From Candidatus Tumulicola scandinaviensis (GTDB lineage Bacteria; Vulcanimicrobiota; Vulcanimicrobiia; Vulcanimicrobiales; Vulcanimicrobiaceae), in NCBI GenBank assembly GCA_003140835.1, contig PLLA01000121.1, positions 120,984-184,983 on the forward strand: a stretch of DNA of 64,000 nucleotides. Reading direction: 5' to 3'. The notes under the pieces were generated by a model. It saw only the letters and a program-made list of their open reading frames with translations. It did no database searches and was not told the origin of the DNA. This document shows positions 19,120 to 25,859 of the stretch, piece by piece. The position numbers were made by a program, and so were the translations under genes. Within the stretch, counting starts at the first letter, position 1. Every line of letters begins with the position of its first letter.

Positions 19120-19901
19120 GCGGAGCGTCGATTCAATTCGACGGCGCAACCGTTCGTTATCCCGGCGCCGGCCACGCTGCCGTCGAAAACGTCTCATTCG
19201 AAGCCGCTCCTGGAGAACTCGTCGTCCTGCTCGGACCGTCGGGCTGCGGCAAGTCGACCCTGTTACGAACGGTGAACCGGCTCGTCGAACTGCAAGGCGG
19301 AAGCGTTGCTGTCGACGGTCACGACGTTGCCGGGGTCGACGCGGTCGAGCTGCGGCGCAGCATCGGATATGCGATCCAAGCGGTGGGACTCTTCGCACAC
19401 ATGAGCGTCGCTGAGAACATCGCCGTCGTTCCGTCGCTGCTGGGGTGGCCGCCGCAAGAGATCGCCGCGCGCGTCGACGAGCTGCTCGCGACGGTCGGAT
19501 TGGATCCTGCGCGATATCGAAGCCGCCGGCCGCGCGCGCTGTCCGGCGGTGAAGCCCAGCGCGTCGGCGTTGCGCGCGCGATCGCCGCTCGACCACGCGC
19601 GCTGCTGATGGACGAACCTTTTGGCGCCGTCGACGCGCTGGTGCGCAGCACGCTTCAGCGGGAGCTCGTACGCATCGTGCGCGAGCTGCGGACGACGACA
19701 CTGTTCGTCACGCACGACTTTGACGAAGCGCTGAAGCTGGCCGACCGCATCGTCGTCATGCGCGCCGGAAGCGTGGAGCAAGTAGCGACGCCGGACGAAC
19801 TCCTCGCGCGCCCGGCCACGGCCTACGTTCGCGAACTCGTACACGCCGGCGACGCCGTGTACCGCAGCTACTACGTTCACGTTCGCGAAACGCTGCGATG
19901 A
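19116..19901 (+). CDS. Osmoprotectant ABC transporter ATP-binding protein
   Basis: The 261-residue ATPase shows the Walker A box GPSGCGKSTLLRTVNRL, the signature SGGEAQRVGVARAIAARP, Walker B LLMDEPFGAVDALVR and the H-loop VTHDFDE. The Q-loop is AIQAVGLF. It belongs to the ProV/OpuCA group but is short: no CBS domains follow, so the ionic-strength sensing described for OpuA/OpuC ATPases is probably absent. TTG start overlaps the stop of the binding-protein gene; the second permease starts at the overlapping ATGA. It energises uptake. Confidence 0.93.
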   Translation: MSGASIQFDGATVRYPGAGHAAVENVSFEAAPGELVVLLGPSGCGKSTLLRTVNRLVELQGGSVAVDGHDVAGVDAVELRRSIGYAIQAVGLFAHMSVAENIAVVPSLLGWPPQEIAARVDELLATVGLDPARYRSRRPRALSGGEAQRVGVARAIAARPRALLMDEPFGAVDALVRSTLQRELVRIVRELRTTTLFVTHDFDEALKLADRIVVMRAGSVEQVATPDELLARPATAYVRELVHAGDAVYRSYYVHVRETLR

Positions 19902-20509
19902 GTTACGCGTTCGCACATCTCGGCCGCATCGCGGTCTTGGCGGCCGCCCACGTCGAAGTGGTTGCGGCGGCCCTCGCGGTAGCGATGGCGATCGCCGTTC
20001 CGCTCGGGATCTACGCCGCCCGGCGTCCCCATCTCGCCGGCTGGGTGCTCGGCATACTCGGCGCGCTCTATACCATCCCGAGCCTTGCGTTATTGGCGGT
20101 TTTAGTGCAGCTTTTCGGCCTCGGCTTTGCGCCGATTTTCGTCGCGCTGGTTGCGTACGCGCAGTTCATGCTGGCGCGCAACGTCGTCGCCGGCATCAAC
20201 GGCGTGGATCCGGCGCAGGTCGATGCCGCGCGGGGACTCGGCATGTCGGCGCGGCAAATTCTCACGCGCGTCGAGTTTCCGCAGGCGCTGCCGGTCGTCA
20301 TCGGCGGCGTTCGCATCGCGGCGATCGCCGCGATTGCCATCGCGACGCTGGGAGGCTACGTCGGCGGCAGCGGCCTGGGCGTGCTGATCTTCAACGGCCT
20401 CACGTTACATCAACCGGAAATGATCGTCGCGGGAAGCCTGGCCGCGTCGGCGCTCGCCGTGACCGTCGACGGCTTGCTGCGCATCGTCGAACGGCAAGTT
20501 CGAACCTAG
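19898..20509 (+). CDS. Osmoprotectant ABC transporter permease 2 (OpuCD/YehY type)
   Basis: The 203-residue protein resembles the first permease in helix layout and EAA loop (ARGLGMSARQILTRVEFPQALPVVIGGVRIA). LGALYTIPSLALLAVLVQLFGLG is typical for OpuCB/CD. The two permeases probably form a heterodimer with one binding protein and an ATPase dimer. It starts at an ATG overlapping the ATPase stop (ATGA). The operon ends here, before a hairpin that mainly serves the convergent gene. Confidence 0.9.
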   Translation: MSYAFAHLGRIAVLAAAHVEVVAAALAVAMAIAVPLGIYAARRPHLAGWVLGILGALYTIPSLALLAVLVQLFGLGFAPIFVALVAYAQFMLARNVVAGINGVDPAQVDAARGLGMSARQILTRVEFPQALPVVIGGVRIAAIAAIAIATLGGYVGGSGLGVLIFNGLTLHQPEMIVAGSLAASALAVTVDGLLRIVERQVRT

Positions 20510-20523
20510 CTGGGATCGCGGAC

Positions 20524-20553
20524 AAAAACGGGGGGATCGGAAACGATCCCCCC
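20524..20553 (-). terminator. Rho-independent terminator of the first duplicated lipoprotein gene
   Basis: GGGGGGATCG (20530-20539), loop GAAA and CGATCCCCCC form a perfect 10-bp stem with a GNRA-type loop. On the minus strand it is followed by CGTTTTTGTC (T-run at 20524-20528), 21 bp after the stop of the minus-strand gene. On the plus strand no T-run follows directly. Confidence 0.85.
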
Positions 20554-20573
20554 GCTCGTTCTCCCGTAGCGAT

Positions 20574-21533
20574 TTACGGGTAGTGGTGGACGCAGGAGCT
20601 CGAAGCGTTACTGAACATGGACTGCGCCGTGTAGGTCTTGGATGCGTAGGGATCGTTCGCAATGTGCGTTCCCCAAGCGCAAAGATCGCCTATTTCGCCC
20701 GAACCGCTATTCCAGCCGGTGAACGGTTGCGGGTCGGTGATCGACTCGCCGTACTCGTGGCCCTCGACGACCGTGACGCCTTCGTCGGCGCCGGTTTCGT
20801 CGGACGGCGGGCTGATGTAGTTTGCACCGCAGTTCGCACCGGCATCCGGAATGTAGGGCAGGTTCGTGTACGCAACCAGCTGACCACCGGTCGTCGTGTC
20901 GCTATGATACGCGCAATACGACGTACCGAAGCCTGACGAACTGTGGTCGTGCGCCGTTACGACGACGTACGAACCATTCGCATCATACCCGAAGTGGGCA
21001 ACGCCCGCGAGCGCTTCGGCGGCAACTTGACCGTCGGTCGGGTGCGACGGGATCGGGTTGGTGTCGTCCGCCCAGAACGTCGTCTTGTTGCCCTGATTGC
21101 CCGGGTTCGTGATGTTGGTCTTGACGTTGTTGACGATTTCATAATACTGCGTATAGATATTGTTATACGCGCTGCCGCCGATATTCTTCGCATAGTTTTT
21201 GAGCAACGGCTTGACTTTGTTCGGGTCTCCGGCGGCCTTAAAACCCCAGAAAATGACATACATCTTGGGCGCGACCAAAACCGGTCCGCCGCCGTACGTC
21301 AACTGGAGGTCTGGCTTCACCGCGGGAGCCGGTGACTTAACGGTGCCCATGTAATGCGGCACGCGGTAGGTGACGCCGCCCTCGTGAATCCATCCGGCGT
21401 TATCGGCGGCCTGCTGCTGCAGGTTCATCGGCGAACCGGCGCTCGGGGTGACGCCCGAATTCGACGAACATCCCGCTGCCGCAAGCGCTGCCGTGCACGC
21501 AACAATACCGACGAGCCGCGAAAGCTTATCCAT
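20574..21533 (-). CDS. Secreted lipoprotein, HExxE/Phi_1-like family, copy A
   Basis: The 319-residue product starts MDKLSRLVGIVACTAALAAAGCSS with a lipobox (AAGC). The mature domain has YGGGPVLVAPKMYVIFWGFKAAGD and, near the C-terminus, VVEGHEYGESITDPQP followed by GEIGDLCAWG. The H-E-x-x-E-x-x-T-D-P...E-I-x-D-x-C pattern recalls EXORDIUM/Phi_1 proteins and metallopeptidase-like secreted proteins; zinc binding is inference. The ATG at 21533 follows a GAGGAG site 10 nt upstream. A frame open upstream to 21827 is non-coding leader. The paralogue at 21728-22687 is nearly identical. Confidence 0.78.
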   Translation of the reverse strand: MDKLSRLVGIVACTAALAAAGCSSNSGVTPSAGSPMNLQQQAADNAGWIHEGGVTYRVPHYMGTVKSPAPAVKPDLQLTYGGGPVLVAPKMYVIFWGFKAAGDPNKVKPLLKNYAKNIGGSAYNNIYTQYYEIVNNVKTNITNPGNQGNKTTFWADDTNPIPSHPTDGQVAAEALAGVAHFGYDANGSYVVVTAHDHSSSGFGTSYCAYHSDTTTGGQLVAYTNLPYIPDAGANCGANYISPPSDETGADEGVTVVEGHEYGESITDPQPFTGWNSGSGEIGDLCAWGTHIANDPYASKTYTAQSMFSNASSSCVHHYP

Positions 21534-21542
21534 CGCGTTCTT

Positions 21543-21621
21543 GCTCCTCATGAGGGAATTGGGGGTAGCAAGACCCTCCTTTTTGCGCCCTTGGGTCTGG
21601 TTACCTTCGATAGCCGGGCCG
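21543..21621 (-). promoter_or_regulatory. Structured leader of duplicated lipoprotein gene, copy A
   Basis: Reading on the minus strand: CGGCCCGG (21614-21621), a stem made of AGACCC (21593-21598) and GGGTCT (21571-21576) flanked by GGTA/TACC pairs, then TGCTACCCCC (21561-21570) and TCATGAGGAGC with the ribosome site. The same blocks in the same order precede copy B, but with a different stem sequence. I do not recognise a riboswitch class. Confidence 0.5.
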
Positions 21622-21670
21622 GCGCTGCGTGCACGGCAGCCAGAATCGAGAATGCACTTATGGCACGCGA

Positions 21671-21709
21671 AAATTAAAACGAGGGGACCGCTCGGGAGCG
21701 ATCCCCTCG
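21671..21709 (-). terminator. Rho-independent terminator of the second duplicated lipoprotein gene
   Basis: CGAGGGGA-CCGCTC (from 21680), loop GGGA region, and GAGCGATCCCCTCG (to 21709) form a stem with a small mismatch. On the minus strand the stem is followed by TTTTAATTTT (21671-21679). It lies 18 bp downstream of the copy B stop and matches in position the terminator after copy A. Confidence 0.8.
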
Positions 21710-21727
21710 TCGTTCTAACCGTGCTTT

Positions 21728-22687
21728 TTACGGATAGTGGTGGACGCAGGAACTCGAAGCGTTGCTGAACATCGGTTGCGCCGTATAGCTCTTGCTGCCG
21801 TACGGGTCGTTTGCAATGTTCTGCCACGCACAGATGTCGCCGATCTCACCCTGCGCGTTGTTGTACCAGCCCGAGGGCGGGTTCGGATCGGTAACGGACT
21901 CGCCGTACTCGTGGCCTTCGACGATGGTGACGCCTTCGTCGGCGCTGGTCTCGTCGGACGGCGGGCTGACCTGACCGGAGCCGCAGCTATGGCCGGCATC
22001 CGGAATGTAGGGGAGGTTGGTGTACGAAACGAGCTTACCGCCCGACGTCGTCGCGCTATGGTACGCGCAGTACGACGTGCCGAAGCCTGACGAGCTGTGA
22101 TTGTGCGCCGTCACGACGACGTACGAACCGTTCGCATCGTAGCCGAAGTGGGCGACGCCGGCGAGGGATTCGGCGGCAACTTGACTGTCGGTCGGGTGCG
22201 ACGGGATCGGGTTGGTGTCGTCCGCCCAGAACGTCGTCTTGTTGCCCTGATTGCTCGGGTTCGTGATGTTGGTCTTAACGTTGTTGATGTCTTGGTAGTA
22301 CTGCGTGTAGATGTTGTTATACGCGCTGCCGCCGATATTCTTCGCATAGTTTTTGAGCAACGGCTTCATCTTATTCGGGTCGCCGGCGGCCTTGAAGCCC
22401 CAGAAAATCACGTACATCTTCGGGGCGACCAATACCGGTCCGCCACCGTAGACGAGTTGGATGTCGGGCTGCACCGCACCGCGGGGCATGTCGGCCGTGG
22501 GCATGTAACGGGGAACGTGGTAGGTGACGCCGCCGTCGTGTACCCAGCCGGCATTGGTTGCAGCCTGCTGCTGCAGGCCCATCGGCGAGCCGGTGCTCGG
22601 GGTGACGCCGGAATTCGACGCACATCCCGCTGCTGCAAGCGCCGTTGCGCACGCAACAATACCGACGAGCCGCGAAAGCTTATCCAT
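21728..22687 (-). CDS. Secreted lipoprotein, HExxE/Phi_1-like family, copy B
   Basis: This 319-residue product has the same length as copy A and the same segments: MDKLSRLVGIVACATALAAAGC lipobox leader, YGGGPVLVAPKMYVIFWGFKAAGD, and HEYGESVTDPNPPSGW with GEIGDICAW. Differences cluster in the N-terminal linker (MPTADMPRGAVQPDIQ against MGTVKSPAPAVKPDLQ) and around Cys-containing loops (GHSCGSGQVSPP against GANCGANYISPP). Recent tandem duplication with retained leader and terminator is evident. The ATG at 22687 uses the same GAGGAG site. Function is unknown; expected on the cell surface. Confidence 0.78.
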   Translation of the reverse strand: MDKLSRLVGIVACATALAAAGCASNSGVTPSTGSPMGLQQQAATNAGWVHDGGVTYHVPRYMPTADMPRGAVQPDIQLVYGGGPVLVAPKMYVIFWGFKAAGDPNKMKPLLKNYAKNIGGSAYNNIYTQYYQDINNVKTNITNPSNQGNKTTFWADDTNPIPSHPTDSQVAAESLAGVAHFGYDANGSYVVVTAHNHSSSGFGTSYCAYHSATTSGGKLVSYTNLPYIPDAGHSCGSGQVSPPSDETSADEGVTIVEGHEYGESVTDPNPPSGWYNNAQGEIGDICAWQNIANDPYGSKSYTAQPMFSNASSSCVHHYP

Positions 22688-22697
22688 CGCGTTAATA

Positions 22698-22775
22698 GCT
22701 CCTCATGAATGAGTAAGGGGGTAGCAAAGGCGCTCCATTTGTGCGTGCAGGCGCCAGGCACCTTTGCCCGGGCCG
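22698..22775 (-). promoter_or_regulatory. Structured leader of duplicated lipoprotein gene, copy B
   Basis: On the minus strand: CGGCCCGG (22768-22775), then GCAAAGGTGC (22758-22767) pairing over 10 positions (one G-T) with GCGCCTTTGC (22724-22733), then TGCTACCCCC (22717-22726) overlapping the stem end, and TCATGAGGAGC (22698-22708). Order and conserved blocks match copy A, with a wholly different stem sequence. CATAAGTG, a possible -10 area, lies about 15 nt further upstream. Confidence 0.5.
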
Positions 22776-22850
22776 ACTTTTAACACTTATGAATTCTTGC
22801 TCCCTCGGGAGTTAAACGAGTGAGAGGATGCTTGGGTTCCCGAAGGGCCG

Positions 22851-23867
22851 TCAGCTCGGCTCGAGCAGCTGATCGATCGTGCAGTCGCGCGGACTTTTGT
22901 CGGGACGCCATCGTAGCAAGCGAGCCGAATGGCGAAAACGCCGCGCCGTCACGTGGTCGAACGACACCTCGACCACGACGATCGGCTTGGTCGGGACCCA
23001 TTCGGACTCAGTTTCGCCCTTGCGCCAGCGGCTCGGACCGCCCGGCGTAACCCCGGTGAAGCCGGGCGGCGCGACGATCGGCTCGAGCACTTCCGAAGCT
23101 CGCCGACGTTCGGCAGCGCTCATGCTGCCGACGAACCCGACGTGGTCGAGATTCCCATCGTCGTACAGTCCAAGTAACAGCGATGCGACCGCACCGTCAC
23201 CGGATCGCCGGAAACCGCCGACCACGCAGTCGGCCGTGTAGCGACGTTTCACTTTGACGACCGCATCGCGCCCGCCAAAACCGTACGGTGCGTCGAGGCG
23301 TTTTGCGATGACGCCGTCGAGACGGGCGGTGTCGCCGTCGAGCCACTTCTGCGCGACGGCAACGTTCTGAGTTGCGGGCGAAACGACCAGCGGCGATCCG
23401 TTCGCAAAGTATCTCTCGGCAAACGATTCGAGTGCAGCGCGCCGCTCCGAAAGCGGCCGCTCGTACCACGGCTTTTTCTTTTCGTCCACGAGCACGTCGA
23501 AAACGGCGAAGCGCGCGGGCGTTTGCTGCGAGAGCTTCATTACGCGGCTCTGCGCCGGGTGGATTCGTTGCAGCAAAGCGTCGAAGTCGAATCCCGGCCC
23601 GCTCTCGACGAAAATTTCGCCGTCGATGACGAACCGTCGTGCTCCGAGCGCTCGCAGCGCGGTGACGATCTCGGGGAAGTATCGCGTGAGCGACTGACCC
23701 GATTTCGATTCGAGCTCCACGTCGTCGTCCGATCGAAACGCGATGCAGCGGAAGCCGTCCCATTTCGGCTCGTACAGCCACTGGTCGCCCCGCGGAATCT
23801 GCAGCACTTGGCGCGAGGCCATCGGCTCGATCGGCGGCTTCAGCGGAAGATCGTCGAAGCGTCCCAC
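22851..23867 (-). CDS. ATP-dependent DNA ligase (LigC / LigD-ligase-domain type)
   Basis: The 338-residue protein has the adenylation motif EPKWDGFR (catalytic Lys near residue 34), FVIDGEIFVESG (motif III/IIIa), DGVIAKRLDAPYGFGG (motif IV) and VKVKRRYTADCVVGG (motif V), then an OB domain with SEWVPTKPIVVVEVSFDH. It is the size of a stand-alone LigC or the ligase domain of LigD. The GTG start at 23867 follows a GGTGGA site, 6 bp after the stop of the polymerase gene, so both are in one operon. It likely seals breaks in end joining or base-excision repair. Confidence 0.9.
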   Translation of the reverse strand: MGRFDDLPLKPPIEPMASRQVLQIPRGDQWLYEPKWDGFRCIAFRSDDDVELESKSGQSLTRYFPEIVTALRALGARRFVIDGEIFVESGPGFDFDALLQRIHPAQSRVMKLSQQTPARFAVFDVLVDEKKKPWYERPLSERRAALESFAERYFANGSPLVVSPATQNVAVAQKWLDGDTARLDGVIAKRLDAPYGFGGRDAVVKVKRRYTADCVVGGFRRSGDGAVASLLLGLYDDGNLDHVGFVGSMSAAERRRASEVLEPIVAPPGFTGVTPGGPSRWRKGETESEWVPTKPIVVVEVSFDHVTARRFRHSARLLRWRPDKSPRDCTIDQLLEPS

Positions 23868-23873
23868 TCCACC

Positions 23874-24854
23874 CTACGTTCCCAGTCTTCGACCAAGCTT
23901 CTGTAAATCGTAGCGGGCACGTTTGTCGAGCAGCGGCGCCCACAAATCGCCCAGACGCTCGAGGCGCACGGGGACGTCGAGCATCGTGAAGTCGGCCGAC
24001 TCGCAACCTCGTTCGACCTCTTCCCAGGTCACCGGCGTGGATACCATGGCGGCTTCGTTGGGGCGCACCGAATAGATCGACGCCAGCGTGCGTCCGAAAG
24101 CGTTTTGGTTATAGTCGAGCAACACGCGGCCGCGCGGGCGCTTTGCGACCCGATACTCGACGATGAGAAGGTCCGGGTGCGCCTGGGCGATCGCGTGCGA
24201 AAGCGCTTTGGCTATTTCCCACACCTCGTGCTGCGTCGGCCCGGTGCGGATGGCGACGTACACGTGCATGCCCTTGCTCCCGGTCGTTTTCACGTACGGA
24301 ATCATTCCCAGCGACGTAAACACGTCGCGCACGACCAGCGCGGCCTCGCGCACGGCCGAGAAGGGTGCGTCGAACGGATCGAGGTCGATGTGAAGGTAGT
24401 CGGGGTGGTTGAAATCGTCGCACGGTGCGTACCAGGGATTGAGGTCGATGCAGCCGAGATTGATGAGCCATAGCAGCGATGCCGCATCGTCGATCACCGG
24501 AAAATCGATGACGTTCCCGGACCTATGTTCGATCGGACAGGTTCGAATCCACTCCGGGCGCGGCGATGGGGCTCGTTTCATGAAAAAGAAATCGCCGGTC
24601 GCTCCGTGCGGATAACGCTTCATGACCATCGCCTTTCCGGCGACGTGCGGAATCACCGCCGGAGCGACGCGCAAATAGTAGCGCAGCAGATCGCCCTTCG
24701 TCAGCCCGAGCTCGGGAAAGAAGGTCTTATTTAAGTTCGTCAAAGCGACCGCAAGGCCGTCGACCGTAACGGTCGCAGCATCGACGCCGGTCGGAATTAC
24801 GCTTACGTTCGAACCAGGAGGTGAACGCTGAAGCGTTGCGCGCGATCGTGCCAC
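23874..24854 (-). CDS. LigD-type polymerase (PrimPol) domain protein
   Basis: The 326-residue product matches the LigD polymerase domain: TKGDLLRYYLRVAPAVIPHVAG, LLWLINLGCIDLNPW, the catalytic HIDLDPFDAPF with two Asp, TGSKGMHVYVAI and FGRTLASIYSVRPNEAAMVSTPV. Such enzymes add ribo- or deoxynucleotides at DNA ends in bacterial end joining. Here polymerase and ligase are separate genes rather than one LigD. I find no Ku and no 3'-phosphoesterase domain in the window. The only visible start is GTG 24854, which overlaps the methyltransferase gene by 52 bp, an unusually long overlap. Confidence 0.9.
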   Translation of the reverse strand: MARSRATLQRSPPGSNVSVIPTGVDAATVTVDGLAVALTNLNKTFFPELGLTKGDLLRYYLRVAPAVIPHVAGKAMVMKRYPHGATGDFFFMKRAPSPRPEWIRTCPIEHRSGNVIDFPVIDDAASLLWLINLGCIDLNPWYAPCDDFNHPDYLHIDLDPFDAPFSAVREAALVVRDVFTSLGMIPYVKTTGSKGMHVYVAIRTGPTQHEVWEIAKALSHAIAQAHPDLLIVEYRVAKRPRGRVLLDYNQNAFGRTLASIYSVRPNEAAMVSTPVTWEEVERGCESADFTMLDVPVRLERLGDLWAPLLDKRARYDLQKLGRRLGT

Positions 24855-25804
24855 GTCGACGACAAGCGGAAGCCGGCAATCGCCCCCAGGCGGGCTACGT
24901 CTCGATCCGAGAATTTATACGACGACTCGGTGTGAATGCGCTCGCCTTCGGAGAAGGCGACGCGCGCGCCGATCGACTCGACGAACACGTCGGCGGCGCG
25001 ACGGGCTTCTAAGAACGAATCGACGCTCCCCCGTTCTTCGTCGTAGTGAACGACGTGCGCGAAGTTGCGGAGATCGAAGTTACCGCCGAGCTGCTGATTG
25101 ATGCGTTCGAGAATGTTCTTGTTGAAGGCGGCGGTTACGCCGAGCGGATCGTCGTAGGCAGCTTCCAGCGTCGCTCGGTCCTTTTTCAAATCGGTTCCGA
25201 GCAACAAGCCGTCGCCGGGACTCAACGCCGCCGACAGCAAGCGTAGCAAGCGCGCCGCTTCGCCTGGCTCGTAGTTCCCGATGTTCGAACCCATGAACAT
25301 GGCGAGTTTCCGGCGCTCGAATTGCAGCGTCTTCGATGCCAGCACGTCGAAGTAATCTCCGGCGTAAGCGCGGATCGACAGTCCCGGGTACGCTTCGACG
25401 AGTGCCAGCGACGACGTTCGCAGCGCATCGGTCGAAATGTCGATCGGGCTATAGCGCAGGCTGCCCTGTACCCGCAGCGCGTCGGCGATCAGCAGGCGAG
25501 TCTTGACCGCGCTGCCGCTGCCGAGCTCCAAGAAATCGATGGGTTCGTCGAGAACGCGAACGATTTCCCAGCCGGATTCGCGCAAAATCTCGGTCTCGGC
25601 ATTCGATAGATAGTATTCCGGAAGGTGGGTGATTGCGTCGAACAGCGCCGAACCGATTCGATCGTACAGGTATTTCGACGAAAGACGCTTAGGCGAGGCA
25701 TTCAGCCCTGCGGCAACGTCCTCGGCAAAGGAAGCCGCGCCGCTTGCGTGCGGTACCTCAATGAGCTCGAAGCGGTCCGAGACCGCGGTGCCGGCACTCT
25801 GCAT
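24803..25804 (-). CDS. EgtD-like L-histidine N-alpha-methyltransferase
   Basis: The 333-residue protein fits EgtD (DUF2260): KYLYDRIGSALFDAITHLPEYYLSNAETEIL, the SAM-binding FLELGSGSAVKTRLL near residue 90, YSPIDIST, FMGSNIGNYEPGEA, LLLGTDLKKD and the C-terminal ESSYKF. EgtD trimethylates histidine to hercynine, the first step of ergothioneine synthesis. EgtB and the later genes are not in the window, so the product could also be another methylated histidine. The start ATG 25804 has GGAGG 5 nt upstream and a promoter at 25823. The DNA-repair pair follows in the same transcript. Confidence 0.88.
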   Translation of the reverse strand: MQSAGTAVSDRFELIEVPHASGAASFAEDVAAGLNASPKRLSSKYLYDRIGSALFDAITHLPEYYLSNAETEILRESGWEIVRVLDEPIDFLELGSGSAVKTRLLIADALRVQGSLRYSPIDISTDALRTSSLALVEAYPGLSIRAYAGDYFDVLASKTLQFERRKLAMFMGSNIGNYEPGEAARLLRLLSAALSPGDGLLLGTDLKKDRATLEAAYDDPLGVTAAFNKNILERINQQLGGNFDLRNFAHVVHYDEERGSVDSFLEARRAADVFVESIGARVAFSEGERIHTESSYKFSDRDVARLGAIAGFRLSSTWHDRAQRFSVHLLVRT

Positions 25805-25822
25805 TAGCCCTCCGTGCGGCGG

Positions 25823-25831
25823 ATTATACCA
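25823..25831 (-). promoter_or_regulatory. Extended -10 promoter upstream of the egtD-like operon
   Basis: On the minus strand TGGTATAAT reads as an extended -10 element (TGN plus a perfect TATAAT at 25823-25828). No good -35 box stands 16-18 bp upstream (GGTTCG-like). The expected transcript start is near 25816, 12 nt before the ATG, with the GGAGG ribosome site between. Confidence 0.65.
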
Positions 25832-25859
25832 CCCCAACGCCTGGACGAACCGCCGGGTT

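Larger units (their letters stand above)
20521..22780 (-). repeat. Tandem duplication unit of about 1.1 kb (leader, lipoprotein gene, terminator), two copies
   Basis: Copy A runs from about 20521 to 21625 and copy B from about 21675 to 22780. Each holds a terminator hairpin, a 960-bp gene and a leader with the same motif order. The coding parts keep long identical stretches, while the non-coding stems differ in sequence but keep pairing. Confidence 0.75.

Noticed and set aside
21534-21621. Possible c-di-GMP-I or other known riboswitch upstream of the duplicated lipoproteins
   Set aside because: The GCAAACC/GACGCAAAGC consensus and other motifs that I know are missing; only the internal motif conservation is kept as a finding.
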